From a virus: DNA of 46,747 nucleotides. Shown piece by piece: positions 28,184-36,974 of this stretch (position 1 is its first letter; the number at the start of each line of letters is the position of its first letter). Below the pieces are notes generated by a model. It saw only the letters and a program-made list of their open reading frames with translations, did no database searches and had not been told where the DNA came from. The translations under genes were made by a program, and so were the position numbers. The DNA lies in IMG/VR virus record IMGVR_UViG_3300047552_000915, positions 1 through 46,747 of that record; one strand, 5' to 3'.

Positions 28184-28333
28184 ATGGAAAAGGCTAAAGA
28201 GGGTAAAGACCCCTCCACCAAAAACCCCGTCTTTGATGACAAGAACGGCAACTACACCCGTGACGACTCCGGCGGCCCCGGCTTCAGCAACTACAATGCG
28301 AAGTTCGGTGACGGCGGCAAAGTCACCAAGTAA
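28184..28333 (+). CDS. 49-residue charged protein of unknown function
   Basis: A short frame starting one base after the previous stop, with GAAAGG upstream of its ATG. The product is full of Lys/Asp/Gly/Asn (DKNGNYTRDDSGGPGFSNYN) and is probably disordered. No family recognised. Its tight placement between two other small genes supports translation. Confidence 0.5.
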   Translation: MEKAKEGKDPSTKNPVFDDKNGNYTRDDSGGPGFSNYNAKFGDGGKVTK

Positions 28334-28344
28334 GGAGCGTTGTC

Positions 28345-28509
28345 ATGAATAGAGGTGGCGATAAGGTGGGGAAAACACCGATTCACGTTACTCAGGGAAA
28401 ATCCACTCCGGTGGCCGCTGCATCCTATGATGCCAATTACGCCTCTGGCGTTAAGCTGGATGCAACGGAAGAAGACCTGAAAAAAGGCTATTGCACCAAA
28501 GGATATTGA
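28345..28509 (+). CDS. 54-residue protein of unknown function
   Basis: A short frame after an excellent AAGGAG site, ending on the first base of the next gene. The product begins MNRGGDKVGKTPIHV and has a YDANYASGV segment; it is polar. No family recognised. Its strong ribosome-binding site is the main support. Confidence 0.55.
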   Translation: MNRGGDKVGKTPIHVTQGKSTPVAAASYDANYASGVKLDATEEDLKKGYCTKGY

Positions 28510-28832
28510 TGCGAAGTCTTGATCTTACAAAGCCATACGCGCAGATCCACGGACTCCCCGGAGTCATGTATGAACAGGACGGCGTAAGGTTTGACAGTGG
28601 TGGCAGGGAGAGTGCCGCTCTGGATTTTGACCCTGTGGAAGAAAAGCAGGAATCAGCTCCGGACGAAATTCTCCCTGCCGTTACTGTGATTGAGCAGAAG
28701 ACAGAGCCTGCACAGCAGGAACCACAATCCATTGATCAAATGCACTGGCGCCACCTGAAAGCCATGGTGGAGGCCTACGGCGAGCCGTGGACGAATAAAG
28801 AAAGCGCAATCCAGTTTCTAAGAGGGAAGTAG
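28509..28832 (+). CDS. Small protein with a disordered acidic centre
   Basis: The 107-residue protein begins MRSLDLTKPYAQIHG and includes an acidic, Glu/Gln-rich linker (EEKQESAPDEI, IEQKTEPAQQEP) and a helical C-terminus (HWRHLKAMVEAYGEPWTNKESAIQFL). Its start overlaps the previous stop by one base and its stop overlaps the GTG of the fusion gene. It may help head-tail joining. No family recognised. Confidence 0.6.
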   Translation: MRSLDLTKPYAQIHGLPGVMYEQDGVRFDSGGRESAALDFDPVEEKQESAPDEILPAVTVIEQKTEPAQQEPQSIDQMHWRHLKAMVEAYGEPWTNKESAIQFLRGK

Positions 28833-30475
28833 TGACTTGGCGGAGAGAAGATCCTCAGGGCAATGAGGCAGCGAAGATAGCGGCGATTGTCGTACCATAC
28901 ACACAGGGACAGGGATTGGATTTGGGGGCAGGGCCATATAAGGTCTGGCCAAGCGCAACGAGCGTGGATAGCTGCAAAGACTATGGCGGCCAGAAAATCC
29001 CCGGCGTGGATATCAAGAGCGAGCTGGACAGGCTGGATCTGTTTGCCGATGCCACGCAGGACTATGTGTTTTCCTCGCACCTGCTGGAGCATATCGTCGA
29101 TTACAAGGCGGCGCTGAAGGAGTGGTGGCGCGTCATCAAGCCGGGTGGCTATCTGGTTCTCTACCTGCCACATAAGAACTTCTATCCTAATATCGGAGAG
29201 GACGGAGCAAACCCTGATCACAAGCATGACTTCCTGCCGGACGATATTCTGGAGGCCATGAAAGAGGTTGGTTCATGGGAGATGCTGGAGAACGAGGAGC
29301 GTAATCAGGCCAACGAGTACAGCTTCCTTCAGGTCTACAAAAAAAAGCAGGGCAAGAACGTCCACAAATTCAATATCTGGCAGCGCAACCCCGGCGGCCT
29401 CAAGCGGTGTCTGGTGATTCGCTATGGGGCGATTGGCGATGCCCTGATGGTTTCCTCTATCCTGCCACGGCTGAAAGAGCAGGGTTACTACATCACCTTC
29501 AACTGCACCTCCGCCACAAAGAACGTGCTGCTGCACGATCCGAATATTGACGAATGGCTGATACAGGAGCAGGACTTCGTGCCGAATGCCCACCTTGGGC
29601 CGTATTGGGAGCAGATTCGTTTTGACGGGCGCTATGACCAAATCATCAACCTGTGCGAGAGCATTGAGGGAGGCCTTCTCACTCTGCCGGGACGGTTGCA
29701 GCACTATTATCCGGACGAATCCCGCCGCCGCCTTTTTGCCACGGTGAACTATCTGGAGCGCACGCATGACATTGCCGGTGTGCCGCACGAGTTTTCGCCA
29801 AAGTTTTATATGACAGCCGAGGAAGATAAATGGGCCAGGAAGACAGTGGAAGCGTGCAAGACTCCTGTGGTGGCAATAGCGGTGAATGGGTCGGCGCTGC
29901 ACAAGGTTTACCCGTGGACGCAGATTGTCGTAGCGTGGTTGCTCCAGAAGACACCGGCGCATGTGTTTCTGCTGGGAGACAAAGGGCAAAGCGTGGAGAT
30001 ACAAAAGGCTATTACCGACGCTCTCGAAAAGGAATCTATTGACTCCACCCGCCTGCATCCCATGTGCGGCAAGTGGGATCTGCGGCAGAATCTCTCCTTC
30101 GTTCAATACGCCTCTTGCGTACTCGGGCCGGAAACCGGGATGCTGAACGCGGTATGCACCGAGAGCGTGCCGAAGGTGGTAATGCTCTCCCATTCCAGCA
30201 AAGAGAACCTGACAAAGCACTGGAAGAACACCATCGCGCTGGAGCCGGATAAAGAGCGTTGCCCCTGCTATCCCTGCGTGCGCCTGCATTATAGCTGGCA
30301 ATACTGCAATCAGAATGAAACCACTCAGGCGGCGCAGTGCGCGTCTTCCATCACCCCAGAAACCGTGTTTCAATCGGTAGTAGAGTCATTGGGGTTACAG
30401 AGAATGCCGCTGCCTGAAACAGAACAGAAATCCTTTGTAACGGAAAAAGCCATGACCAGCGTGGAGGCCGCATGA
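28832..30475 (+). CDS. Methyltransferase - heptosyltransferase-type (GT9) fusion
   Basis: The 547-residue protein starts at GTG. Residues 1 to about 180 are a SAM methyltransferase (LDLGAGPYKVWPS, VFSSHLLEHI, EWWRVIKPGGYLVLYLP). From about residue 193 (CLVIRYGAIGDALMVSSILP) to the end it matches family 9 glycosyltransferases of the ADP-heptose:LPS heptosyltransferase type, including the nucleotide-binding GPETGMLNAVC and a Cys-rich segment (CPCYPC) near residue 477. Such enzymes transfer heptose in the inner core of lipopolysaccharide. The fusion suggests that a methylated heptose is made and transferred by one protein, which fits the heptose synthesis genes upstream. The acceptor is unknown. 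Confidence 0.87.
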   Translation: MTWRREDPQGNEAAKIAAIVVPYTQGQGLDLGAGPYKVWPSATSVDSCKDYGGQKIPGVDIKSELDRLDLFADATQDYVFSSHLLEHIVDYKAALKEWWRVIKPGGYLVLYLPHKNFYPNIGEDGANPDHKHDFLPDDILEAMKEVGSWEMLENEERNQANEYSFLQVYKKKQGKNVHKFNIWQRNPGGLKRCLVIRYGAIGDALMVSSILPRLKEQGYYITFNCTSATKNVLLHDPNIDEWLIQEQDFVPNAHLGPYWEQIRFDGRYDQIINLCESIEGGLLTLPGRLQHYYPDESRRRLFATVNYLERTHDIAGVPHEFSPKFYMTAEEDKWARKTVEACKTPVVAIAVNGSALHKVYPWTQIVVAWLLQKTPAHVFLLGDKGQSVEIQKAITDALEKESIDSTRLHPMCGKWDLRQNLSFVQYASCVLGPETGMLNAVCTESVPKVVMLSHSSKENLTKHWKNTIALEPDKERCPCYPCVRLHYSWQYCNQNETTQAAQCASSITPETVFQSVVESLGLQRMPLPETEQKSFVTEKAMTSVEAA

Positions 30476-30479
30476 GTCC

Positions 30480-31133
30480 ATGGACTATAACACGCTCATA
30501 GGGGCAGGAACGACTGCCGGAAGTCTTGCGAATTGGGCCAACTCCACCGCTGTGACAGGGGCCGCTCCCACGATTCTGGAAGAAGCGCAGGGCTGGGTTT
30601 ACAGCCGCCTCCGCCACTGGCAGATGATTACCAGCACCAGCGGCACGGCGACCGCTTCCACAACGGCGCTGACACTGCCCACCAATTTTCTGGAAGACAA
30701 GAAGCTGCGTATTACCGGAACGGCGGCCATGACGCTTACCCGCAAACCGTTGCAGAATGTGATTGACGCGCAGACCTATGATAGCACCGGCGCGCGCGTG
30801 GCAAACGCCCCCTCATACTATGCGAATGACGGCAGCAACCTCCAGTTCGATACGATGACGGATCAGGCCTATCCCTTCACGCTCTGGTTCTATGGCCGTC
30901 CGGCGCTGCTGGGAACGGCCTCCGCATCCAGCACCAATTTCCTGACTGGCAAGTATCCGCGCCTGCTGCGCTGTGCCGCGATGATTGGCGTGTGCGAGTT
31001 TATGAAGGATAACGGGGCTGGCGCCTACGACAAGAGTTATTGGGAAACCGAGGCGGAGAAAGAGCTGTCCAACGCCCAACGCGAATCCGACATGCACCAG
31101 CGTTCCGCAGAGGTGGAGGCCATCATTGAATGA
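30480..31133 (+). CDS. Head-tail connector / tail tube-type protein
   Basis: The 217-residue protein starts after the fusion gene and ends by a 4-base overlap with the large tail gene. It begins MDYNTLIGAGTTAGSLANWAN and contains RHWQMITSTSG, LPTNFLEDKKLRI, GRPALLGTAS and FLTGKYPRLLRCAAMIG, reminiscent of the gp4/tail-tubular-A type adaptor of P22- and T7-like phages that follows the portal. The call is by order and composition. Confidence 0.65.
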   Translation: MDYNTLIGAGTTAGSLANWANSTAVTGAAPTILEEAQGWVYSRLRHWQMITSTSGTATASTTALTLPTNFLEDKKLRITGTAAMTLTRKPLQNVIDAQTYDSTGARVANAPSYYANDGSNLQFDTMTDQAYPFTLWFYGRPALLGTASASSTNFLTGKYPRLLRCAAMIGVCEFMKDNGAGAYDKSYWETEAEKELSNAQRESDMHQRSAEVEAIIE

Positions 31134-33160
31134 CCTACATCCCGCTCAAATACCGGCCCGGAGTCTGCAAAACAAACTCCCCCTATACCGATTACATGGA
31201 GGGCGGGCGCATTACCAATATGCAGGGGTGCCGGTTCAACGCGGGCTATCCTGAAAAGCTGGGAAGAGAGTATAATCCCGGCTTCTCCGTTCTCTATAAT
31301 ATCGCGCGCGGCATCAAAGATATCCGCACCTCTACTGCCATCTTTCTGGTGACGGGCGAAACCGTCGAGCTGACACGGCAGACCATCACCTCCACTGGAA
31401 TCAGTGCGACGCTGGCGACGCCTCTCCGTACCATCGGGACAAGCAATCTTGTCAACCCTTTCAATACCGTAAGCGGCACGAATCTGGTGACGGTGACGCA
31501 TACGGCGCACCAGCAGCAGACTGGCGATTATGTGACGTTTGGCACGGCAACGGCGGGCGGGATTGTGATCGGCGGCGTTTACACCAACATTCAGGTAACT
31601 GGCACCAATGCCTATACCTTCCTTGCGGTAGATAACGCCTCTGCGACGACAACCGCTGTGGGTGGCACGGTGGCCTATAACTATTATCGCTCGACGCTCA
31701 CGAACCCCTTCGCGGTAACGACCGGGGTAGGAACGGCTACGGTGACGCATACGGCACACGGCGCGCTGGCCGGAGATTCCGTGGTGATTGCGGGAGCAAG
31801 TGCCGTCGGAGGGATCACTCCTTCCGGGCGCTATTCCATCGAAAGCGTGCCAAATGCCAATACCTATACGATTGTGCATGGAACCAATGCATCAGCCACG
31901 GCCACAGGCGGAGGCACGCCAAATTTCCTCTATAGCATCAACAACGATTCCGGGCGTATCTGGTCGCTACCGCGCTACGGAACCCAGCTTCTTGCCTCTC
32001 CGGTGGGAGGAACCATCTATGTCTGGGATTCTCAGGTTAATGATCTGAGCCGCGCCTATCCCCTGAATGGCGCTCCTTCCGGCGTGCGCGCCACGTTCGT
32101 GACGCCTGAGCGGTTTCTTTTCGCGCTCGGGAATTCTACCAACCTTATGCAGGTGCGCTGGCCTGATCAGGAAGACTACACGGATTGGGAAGCTACGCCG
32201 AATAATACGGCCAATACCCGCACGCTTCAGGAAGGCTCTCGACTGGTGGGAGGGATTGGGGTGAGGGATGGGGTGAGCCTTGTTCTGTCGGATACGGCCT
32301 GCTACGCCTTCAATTATTCCGGCGACAGTTTTGTGTATAACTCTACCCTCGTCGGTCGCGGCTGTGGCCTCGCCGGGCCGCTGGCCATTGGGGAGCTGGG
32401 GGGCGCGGCTTTCTGGATTTCGGCCAGTGATTTATGGATGTGGAACGGGTCGCTCCAGAAAATACCCGCCGATGATATTTCAGATTATGTTTTCAGCGAT
32501 CTGGATACTGATAACCTCGACAAGTGCGTTGTCAGCACTATTGCGGAGAAAAACGAGGTGTGGTTCTGGTATCCTTCGCTGGAAGAAGGAATTGGCGAAA
32601 ACACCCGCTATGTGATCTACCATGCAGATCAGCAATGCTTTTCCACCGGGGTAGCTGGCGGAACCGTCTATGCCGCTGTGACCTCCATGCTGGATAACTT
32701 CAACCCTACCTTTGAAGGCAGCAGCGAGCCTTATAAATCCCCCTATGTCACGATTACGGATGGGGGCGCTTCCCATTGTGTCCGGTTGTTTGACTACGAC
32801 AAAACGAACTATTCAAACGAGCTTATCTATCAGCAACGGGTGGATTACAGCTCGCTGGATATTTCCAACGGCAATAATCTGGTGGATGTCTTTGGCTTTA
32901 TCCCTGATTTCAAGGTTTTCAGCACCAATACCGATAACACGTCATCCGCATCGCTTCGCGTCACTGTGCAAGACTATCCGCTGTCTACCAGTGGCACGCA
33001 GGGCATTGCCTCCCGGTATGACTTCGCATCTCCCCCTACCCGAATTGATACCCGTCTGAGCGGGCGGTTGATTAATCATTCCTGGAGGATGAACAATTTC
33101 AACGACTTCCGCATAGGGATTGCGCGCATTGATATTCAGCCGGGCGGGAATCGCCGATGA
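31130..33160 (+). CDS. Large tail hub / stabilisation protein (P22 gp10- or T7 gp12-type)
   Basis: The 676-residue protein is beta-rich with many short repeated strands; from about residue 300 blade-like segments (TPERFLFALGNSTNLMQVRW, SLVLSDTACYAFNYSGD, PLAIGELGGAAFWISASDLWMW) recall the beta-propeller of P22 gp10 and related tail-tube proteins. Residues 109-191 and 192-268 are two copies of one inserted module (VTVTHTAH and ATVTHTAH at the start of each), possibly an added Ig-like surface domain. It would close the tail nozzle and carry fibres. Confidence 0.7.
   Translation: MTYIPLKYRPGVCKTNSPYTDYMEGGRITNMQGCRFNAGYPEKLGREYNPGFSVLYNIARGIKDIRTSTAIFLVTGETVELTRQTITSTGISATLATPLRTIGTSNLVNPFNTVSGTNLVTVTHTAHQQQTGDYVTFGTATAGGIVIGGVYTNIQVTGTNAYTFLAVDNASATTTAVGGTVAYNYYRSTLTNPFAVTTGVGTATVTHTAHGALAGDSVVIAGASAVGGITPSGRYSIESVPNANTYTIVHGTNASATATGGGTPNFLYSINNDSGRIWSLPRYGTQLLASPVGGTIYVWDSQVNDLSRAYPLNGAPSGVRATFVTPERFLFALGNSTNLMQVRWPDQEDYTDWEATPNNTANTRTLQEGSRLVGGIGVRDGVSLVLSDTACYAFNYSGDSFVYNSTLVGRGCGLAGPLAIGELGGAAFWISASDLWMWNGSLQKIPADDISDYVFSDLDTDNLDKCVVSTIAEKNEVWFWYPSLEEGIGENTRYVIYHADQQCFSTGVAGGTVYAAVTSMLDNFNPTFEGSSEPYKSPYVTITDGGASHCVRLFDYDKTNYSNELIYQQRVDYSSLDISNGNNLVDVFGFIPDFKVFSTNTDNTSSASLRVTVQDYPLSTSGTQGIASRYDFASPPTRIDTRLSGRLINHSWRMNNFNDFRIGIARIDIQPGGNRR
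31454..31933 (+). repeat. Tandem duplicated protein module in the tail protein
   Basis: Two adjacent modules of about 77-83 residues both begin NPF (NPFNTVSGTN, NPFAVTTGVG), continue VTHTAH, GDYVTFG or GDSVVIAG, then GIVIGGVY or GITPSGRY, and Y-T-F/I, and end ASATTTAVGG or ASATATGGG. Confidence 0.8.
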
Positions 33161-33456
33161 AGCGCGTTGTTCTTCCTACCCCTCCTGATCCGGCTTTCTA
33201 CCCAAACAACCCGCTTGCATGGCAGAGAGCGGTTCATGAATGGATGAACCAGACAAAATTCGCGCTGGAGCAGGCCAGCCAGATTAACGACACGCCTCTG
33301 GATCAGGCGTTTCAGGTGTCCGGTTCCTATGCCATCACCACGGCGATTTCCGGCACCAGCACCGGCACCCAGATTACGGAGTTTCTCTGCTCACTCGTTG
33401 CGGCCATGAACCGCAAGGGAATCACCTCTTCAAAGCCGCAAACCGTCGCGCAATAA
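33157..33456 (+). CDS. Small protein of unknown function after the tail gene
   Basis: The 99-residue protein overlaps the tail gene by four bases. Its N-terminal half (LPTPPDPAFYPNNPLAWQRAVHEWM) is proline-rich, then helical and Ser/Thr-rich. It could be a tail accessory. A gap of 69 bases without obvious promoter follows. No family recognised. Confidence 0.6.
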   Translation: MKRVVLPTPPDPAFYPNNPLAWQRAVHEWMNQTKFALEQASQINDTPLDQAFQVSGSYAITTAISGTSTGTQITEFLCSLVAAMNRKGITSSKPQTVAQ

Positions 33457-33525
33457 TTGCGTGGGGCCGGACTGCCTAGCCGCAGTTGCTTCAGTTAAAA
33501 TCCATCTTGTAACAGGAGATGCAAG

Positions 33526-34611
33526 ATGAATCTTGGTATGGGCCTCATTCCTACAATTGTAGATCAGTTCCAACAAGGAGGCCCAGGGTCCCTCGGATTG
33601 GTTCAGCAAATGATGAGTAGCGATTCCAGTAATGGTCTTGGGCTAATCCAAAATCTCATGGGAGCTGATAAGAAAGACAATCCAAAGTCGGAGTCAGGCC
33701 CATTTATGCGGGCAGCGCAAGCATCGACGCCTACGGCAGGATTAAACCAGCGATCAATCAAACCACTCGAACAGCAAGGTCGTTTTGGTGATTCGATGAT
33801 AGCCCACATGACCCCCGGCGAGATTGCTGTCCCTCCGGAATTGCAGACCCCGCAGGTTCTGGCGACGCTGAATACGGAATACGGCAAGCAAGGTGTCTCT
33901 CCCCAGCAGTTCCAGGCAGGAAATCCACAGGCCAGCGTGAACCCTGAAACCGGGGTGCAGGAGTTCAGTTTCCTAAGCTCTATTCTCCCTATCGCCCTTG
34001 CCGTGGCCGGTAACTATTTCGCTCCCGGAATTGGATCAAGCCTTGGCATGGCGGCGGGGAGTACGGCCTCGGCAGCTCTCCCGCACCTTCTCAGCGCGGG
34101 CGGCGCGGGGCTAGGGACGCTACTGGCTGGCGGCAAGGGGAATCAGGCGCTCACCGCAGCATTGGCCAGTGGCCTCGGCGGCTATGCGATGGATAAGGCT
34201 TTCGGCTCTGCTTCCGCAGCGCAGGCAGCAAAAGAAGCAGGCAAGGCCGGAGGCGGCGCAGCCGCTGGCAGTCTTTCCTCCCCGTCGATTGATGCAGGAG
34301 GAGGATCTGGTTTTAATGAATGGCTCACGAATCTTGGAGACTTCAGCCAGAAGCAGGCCACCACTTTGCCGTGGCAGGATCAGTATGGGATTGATTTAGC
34401 GCAGGCGGCACCCCAAGCGGCATCGTCATGGACGGATAGCCTTCCCCGCATGGCGGGGATTGCGGGTGGCGCCTATCTTGGCTCGCAGGCAGGGGCGCCC
34501 GTAGAGCAAGCCAGAATCCCGCAGGATGAGCGGAGGCTGACTCCGCTGGATAAATTGCCTCCGCCGGGAGTGTTGCTGGGCAGGCGTCCTTATAGCGGAG
34601 CGTATCAATGA
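33526..34611 (+). CDS. Ejection-type internal virion protein (Gly/Ala-rich)
   Basis: The 361-residue protein follows AACAGGAGATGCAAG. Residues 1-125 are polar with a DSMIAHMTPGEIAVPPELQ segment that I recall from proteins of this type in other phages. Residues about 147-230 are hydrophobic and glycine/alanine-rich (IALAVAGNYFAPGIGSSLG, LLSAGGAGLGTLLAGG), able to enter membranes. The C-terminal part is disordered. Such proteins are injected with the DNA to form a channel; that role is inferred from composition and from being first of four similar genes. Confidence 0.65.
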   Translation: MNLGMGLIPTIVDQFQQGGPGSLGLVQQMMSSDSSNGLGLIQNLMGADKKDNPKSESGPFMRAAQASTPTAGLNQRSIKPLEQQGRFGDSMIAHMTPGEIAVPPELQTPQVLATLNTEYGKQGVSPQQFQAGNPQASVNPETGVQEFSFLSSILPIALAVAGNYFAPGIGSSLGMAAGSTASAALPHLLSAGGAGLGTLLAGGKGNQALTAALASGLGGYAMDKAFGSASAAQAAKEAGKAGGGAAAGSLSSPSIDAGGGSGFNEWLTNLGDFSQKQATTLPWQDQYGIDLAQAAPQAASSWTDSLPRMAGIAGGAYLGSQAGAPVEQARIPQDERRLTPLDKLPPPGVLLGRRPYSGAYQ

Positions 34612-35699
34612 CAGCAGACGCAGCACAGCAAGGCGGATATTCTCAGCAATCCGGCGGCCCCGTGACCTTCGGTGGTACGGCGCAGCAGGCGATAGAGAAG
34701 CAGGCGCAGAATCAGGCGAATCTAAAAGGGCTTACGACAGATCAGAAGCGGGCTACGAACCTCTCGCACTCGCTGGATATTCTACCCGCAGACAAGACGG
34801 CCACGGGCGGCGTGGTGCAGCGCACGCTTGATTCCATCCCCGGTTCTCAGGCCTATTACAACAAGCTGTGGACGAATGGCGCGGAGGAGTCCCCGGCGAC
34901 CATGCAGCAGCTTCTGGCTGGCAACTGGAACCCTGACTATATCCAGATGGCGGGCAACAAGGATCAGCAACGCCCCTGGCAGAGCTACATCACCCCGATG
35001 AACGCTTTCACCAATGCTTCGCGCGGATTCACCGTAGAGCAGGCGAATGAGCTTGCCGGTATCCCCGGCGGGCAGGCATGGGCAAGCCCCGTCATGACAG
35101 CAGAACAGCCAGCAGAAGAGATTCCGCAACCGGGTTTTCCCTCCTCCCCGGCAGGCGGAACGGGCGGCTCCTCTACCGGTAATACCGGGGGAGTCGGTAC
35201 GGGTGGCGGGGGCGGCACCTCTCCCACTTCCTCCGCCACCAAGCCCGCGACGATCTTCCCCAGCGTCAACCCCGTAGCCGCACCAATTCCCACGCGCCCG
35301 CTGACGGTGAACAAAGGGAGCAACCTCTTCCCCAATATCGTTCCTCTGGACACTTCCTCCGGGTGGAATCAGGAGATTGCCACGGCCTACGGCATTGATC
35401 AGAAACTCCTGCGCCCCGGTGAAACGGCAACCAACGGGTTACTGGAGGAGCGCGCCCGCAATGCTGGCTATGACCTGCAACCTGTCATGGAATACTACAA
35501 CAGCCTTGTCCCGAAGAAGGCTTCATCCTCCACGTCCTCATCCGGCCTCACGGCGGAGCAGGCAAAGGCCACGAAAATCGCGCAATCCATGGGCTTATTG
35601 AGCAAGTCACAGACGGCCACGGGCGGCACGCTGGACGCAATCCTAAAGAAGCAGCCCGCCTCCGTGCAGCAGCAATACTGGAGCAAATACAATGCCTGA
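34608..35699 (+). CDS. Ejection-type internal virion protein with duplicated end module
   Basis: The 363-residue protein has a duplicated module of about 50 residues: residues 41-90 (GLTTDQKRATNLSHSL, TATGGVVQRTLDSIPG) and 313-363 (GLTAEQAKATKIAQSM, TATGGTLDAILKKQPA), separated by a Gly/Ser/Thr/Pro-rich disordered region (GGTGGSSTGNTGG). Both modules appear alpha-helical and may bind the same partner. It overlaps its neighbours by 4 and 8 bases. No enzymatic motif is visible. Confidence 0.65.
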   Translation: MTADAAQQGGYSQQSGGPVTFGGTAQQAIEKQAQNQANLKGLTTDQKRATNLSHSLDILPADKTATGGVVQRTLDSIPGSQAYYNKLWTNGAEESPATMQQLLAGNWNPDYIQMAGNKDQQRPWQSYITPMNAFTNASRGFTVEQANELAGIPGGQAWASPVMTAEQPAEEIPQPGFPSSPAGGTGGSSTGNTGGVGTGGGGGTSPTSSATKPATIFPSVNPVAAPIPTRPLTVNKGSNLFPNIVPLDTSSGWNQEIATAYGIDQKLLRPGETATNGLLEERARNAGYDLQPVMEYYNSLVPKKASSSTSSSGLTAEQAKATKIAQSMGLLSKSQTATGGTLDAILKKQPASVQQQYWSKYNA

Positions 35700-36117
35700 C
35701 GCTCCGTTTGTCACCATGGTTTATCCGGTTAACGTCATCCCGCTATGGGAGCAGGCGGCAAAACTGCTTGAGCCTGCTGTGGCGCGCTCTGGCACGCATG
35801 AGATGGAAGACGTGCGCCGCTGCATTATGGCCGGGAACGCCCAGCTCTGGGTGCAGTGGAATGATGGCATCTGCGAAGCGGCCATTGTGACGGAGTTCAA
35901 GCACTACCCAAAAGGCCTCTGGCTCCACATCTGGCTGGCCGGAGCGGAAGGCTTGAATGACGACCTTCTGGAGCAGCAGATCTTCCGGTTCGCGGAGGAG
36001 AGTAATTGTGCAGGCGTATCGTGGACGGGGCGGCCCGGATGGAAACGCCGCCGCAGCAACCTGAACCTGAACACGCAGAACGTGGTTTATCACTTCGATA
36101 TGAAGAGGAGCGCATAA
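35692..36117 (+). CDS. GNAT-like acetyltransferase-fold protein
   Basis: The 141-residue protein has W-x-x-DGICEAAIVTEF, GLWLHIWLAGAEG and a late WTGRPGWKRR segment, a layout resembling the small GNAT-like internal proteins of T7-type phages (gp13-like). The usual acetyl-CoA loop is not clearly formed, so activity is doubtful. It lies within the ejection-protein block and overlaps both neighbours slightly, suggesting a structural or assembly role. Confidence 0.55.
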   Translation: MPDAPFVTMVYPVNVIPLWEQAAKLLEPAVARSGTHEMEDVRRCIMAGNAQLWVQWNDGICEAAIVTEFKHYPKGLWLHIWLAGAEGLNDDLLEQQIFRFAEESNCAGVSWTGRPGWKRRRSNLNLNTQNVVYHFDMKRSA

Positions 36118-36974
36118 TGGATAGCGGTGGCGGCGGCCAGCAAACAGTAACGCAGGTGCAGCAGATTCCTGAATGGCAGAAAGACTTCTCCATGGAGAAC
36201 ATGGATATTGCCCGCTCGCTCGCTGCACAGCCTTACCCTGAATATCAGGGGCAGATCATCGCGGATTTCTCCCCGCAGCAGCAGGCGGCGCTTGGGATGA
36301 CCGGCGAGGCATCAACCGCATGGCAGCCGGGGGTCGGTGAAGCGGAGAACATGACGCGGCAGGCGGCGGGTGGATGGAATACCGGCGCGGCGGCGCAATA
36401 TATGTCTCCCTTCCTTATGGCCTCGCTGGAGCCGCAATTGCAGGCGCATGACCTGAATATGCAGCAACGGCTGAAGGGCGACAATGCCGCTGCAACGCGG
36501 GCCGGTGCTTTTGGGGATTCACGCCATGGCATTGAGCGTTCCATGGACAAGTTCTTTGGCGATATGACGCGAAACAATATCATCTCCACAGGGCTGAATC
36601 AGGGTTACAACACCGGGCAGGCAGCCTTCCAGACCGATCAGGCGCGCAAGCAATCGGCAGGGGCGCAGATGGGAACGCTTGCCGGAACCCGTCAGCAGCT
36701 TGGCATTGAGGGGGCCAACGCGCTGTTTAACGCTGGAGGCCAGCAGCAGCAGCAACACCAGCAGATTCTCAATAAGGCTTACGAGAACTTCATGAACAAG
36801 GTGAATTGGGACAGAGAGCAGCTCAACCTGCGTATCGCGGCGCTGGCCAACGCTCCTTATTCCAAGACGAATATCGAATCACTTGCTCCCACCAATGCCA
36901 CGGCGCAACAGATTGGCGCGTTCTCGGCGCTGGCGGGGATGCTGGGTAAAGGCGGAGTCTTTGGGAGTCAGTAA
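36117..36974 (+). CDS. Gln-rich internal virion protein
   Basis: The 285-residue protein has a long Gln/Ala/Asn/Met-rich helix content (QQQQQHQQI near residue 208) and starts MDSGGGGQQTVTQVQQIPEW. It includes an RAGAFGDSRHG segment and MNKVNWDREQLNLR, features that I recall from virion proteins lying upstream of giant polyvalent genes. It is probably assembled in the capsid and ejected. The one-base overlaps on both sides support coupled translation. Confidence 0.62.
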   Translation: MDSGGGGQQTVTQVQQIPEWQKDFSMENMDIARSLAAQPYPEYQGQIIADFSPQQQAALGMTGEASTAWQPGVGEAENMTRQAAGGWNTGAAAQYMSPFLMASLEPQLQAHDLNMQQRLKGDNAAATRAGAFGDSRHGIERSMDKFFGDMTRNNIISTGLNQGYNTGQAAFQTDQARKQSAGAQMGTLAGTRQQLGIEGANALFNAGGQQQQQHQQILNKAYENFMNKVNWDREQLNLRIAALANAPYSKTNIESLAPTNATAQQIGAFSALAGMLGKGGVFGSQ

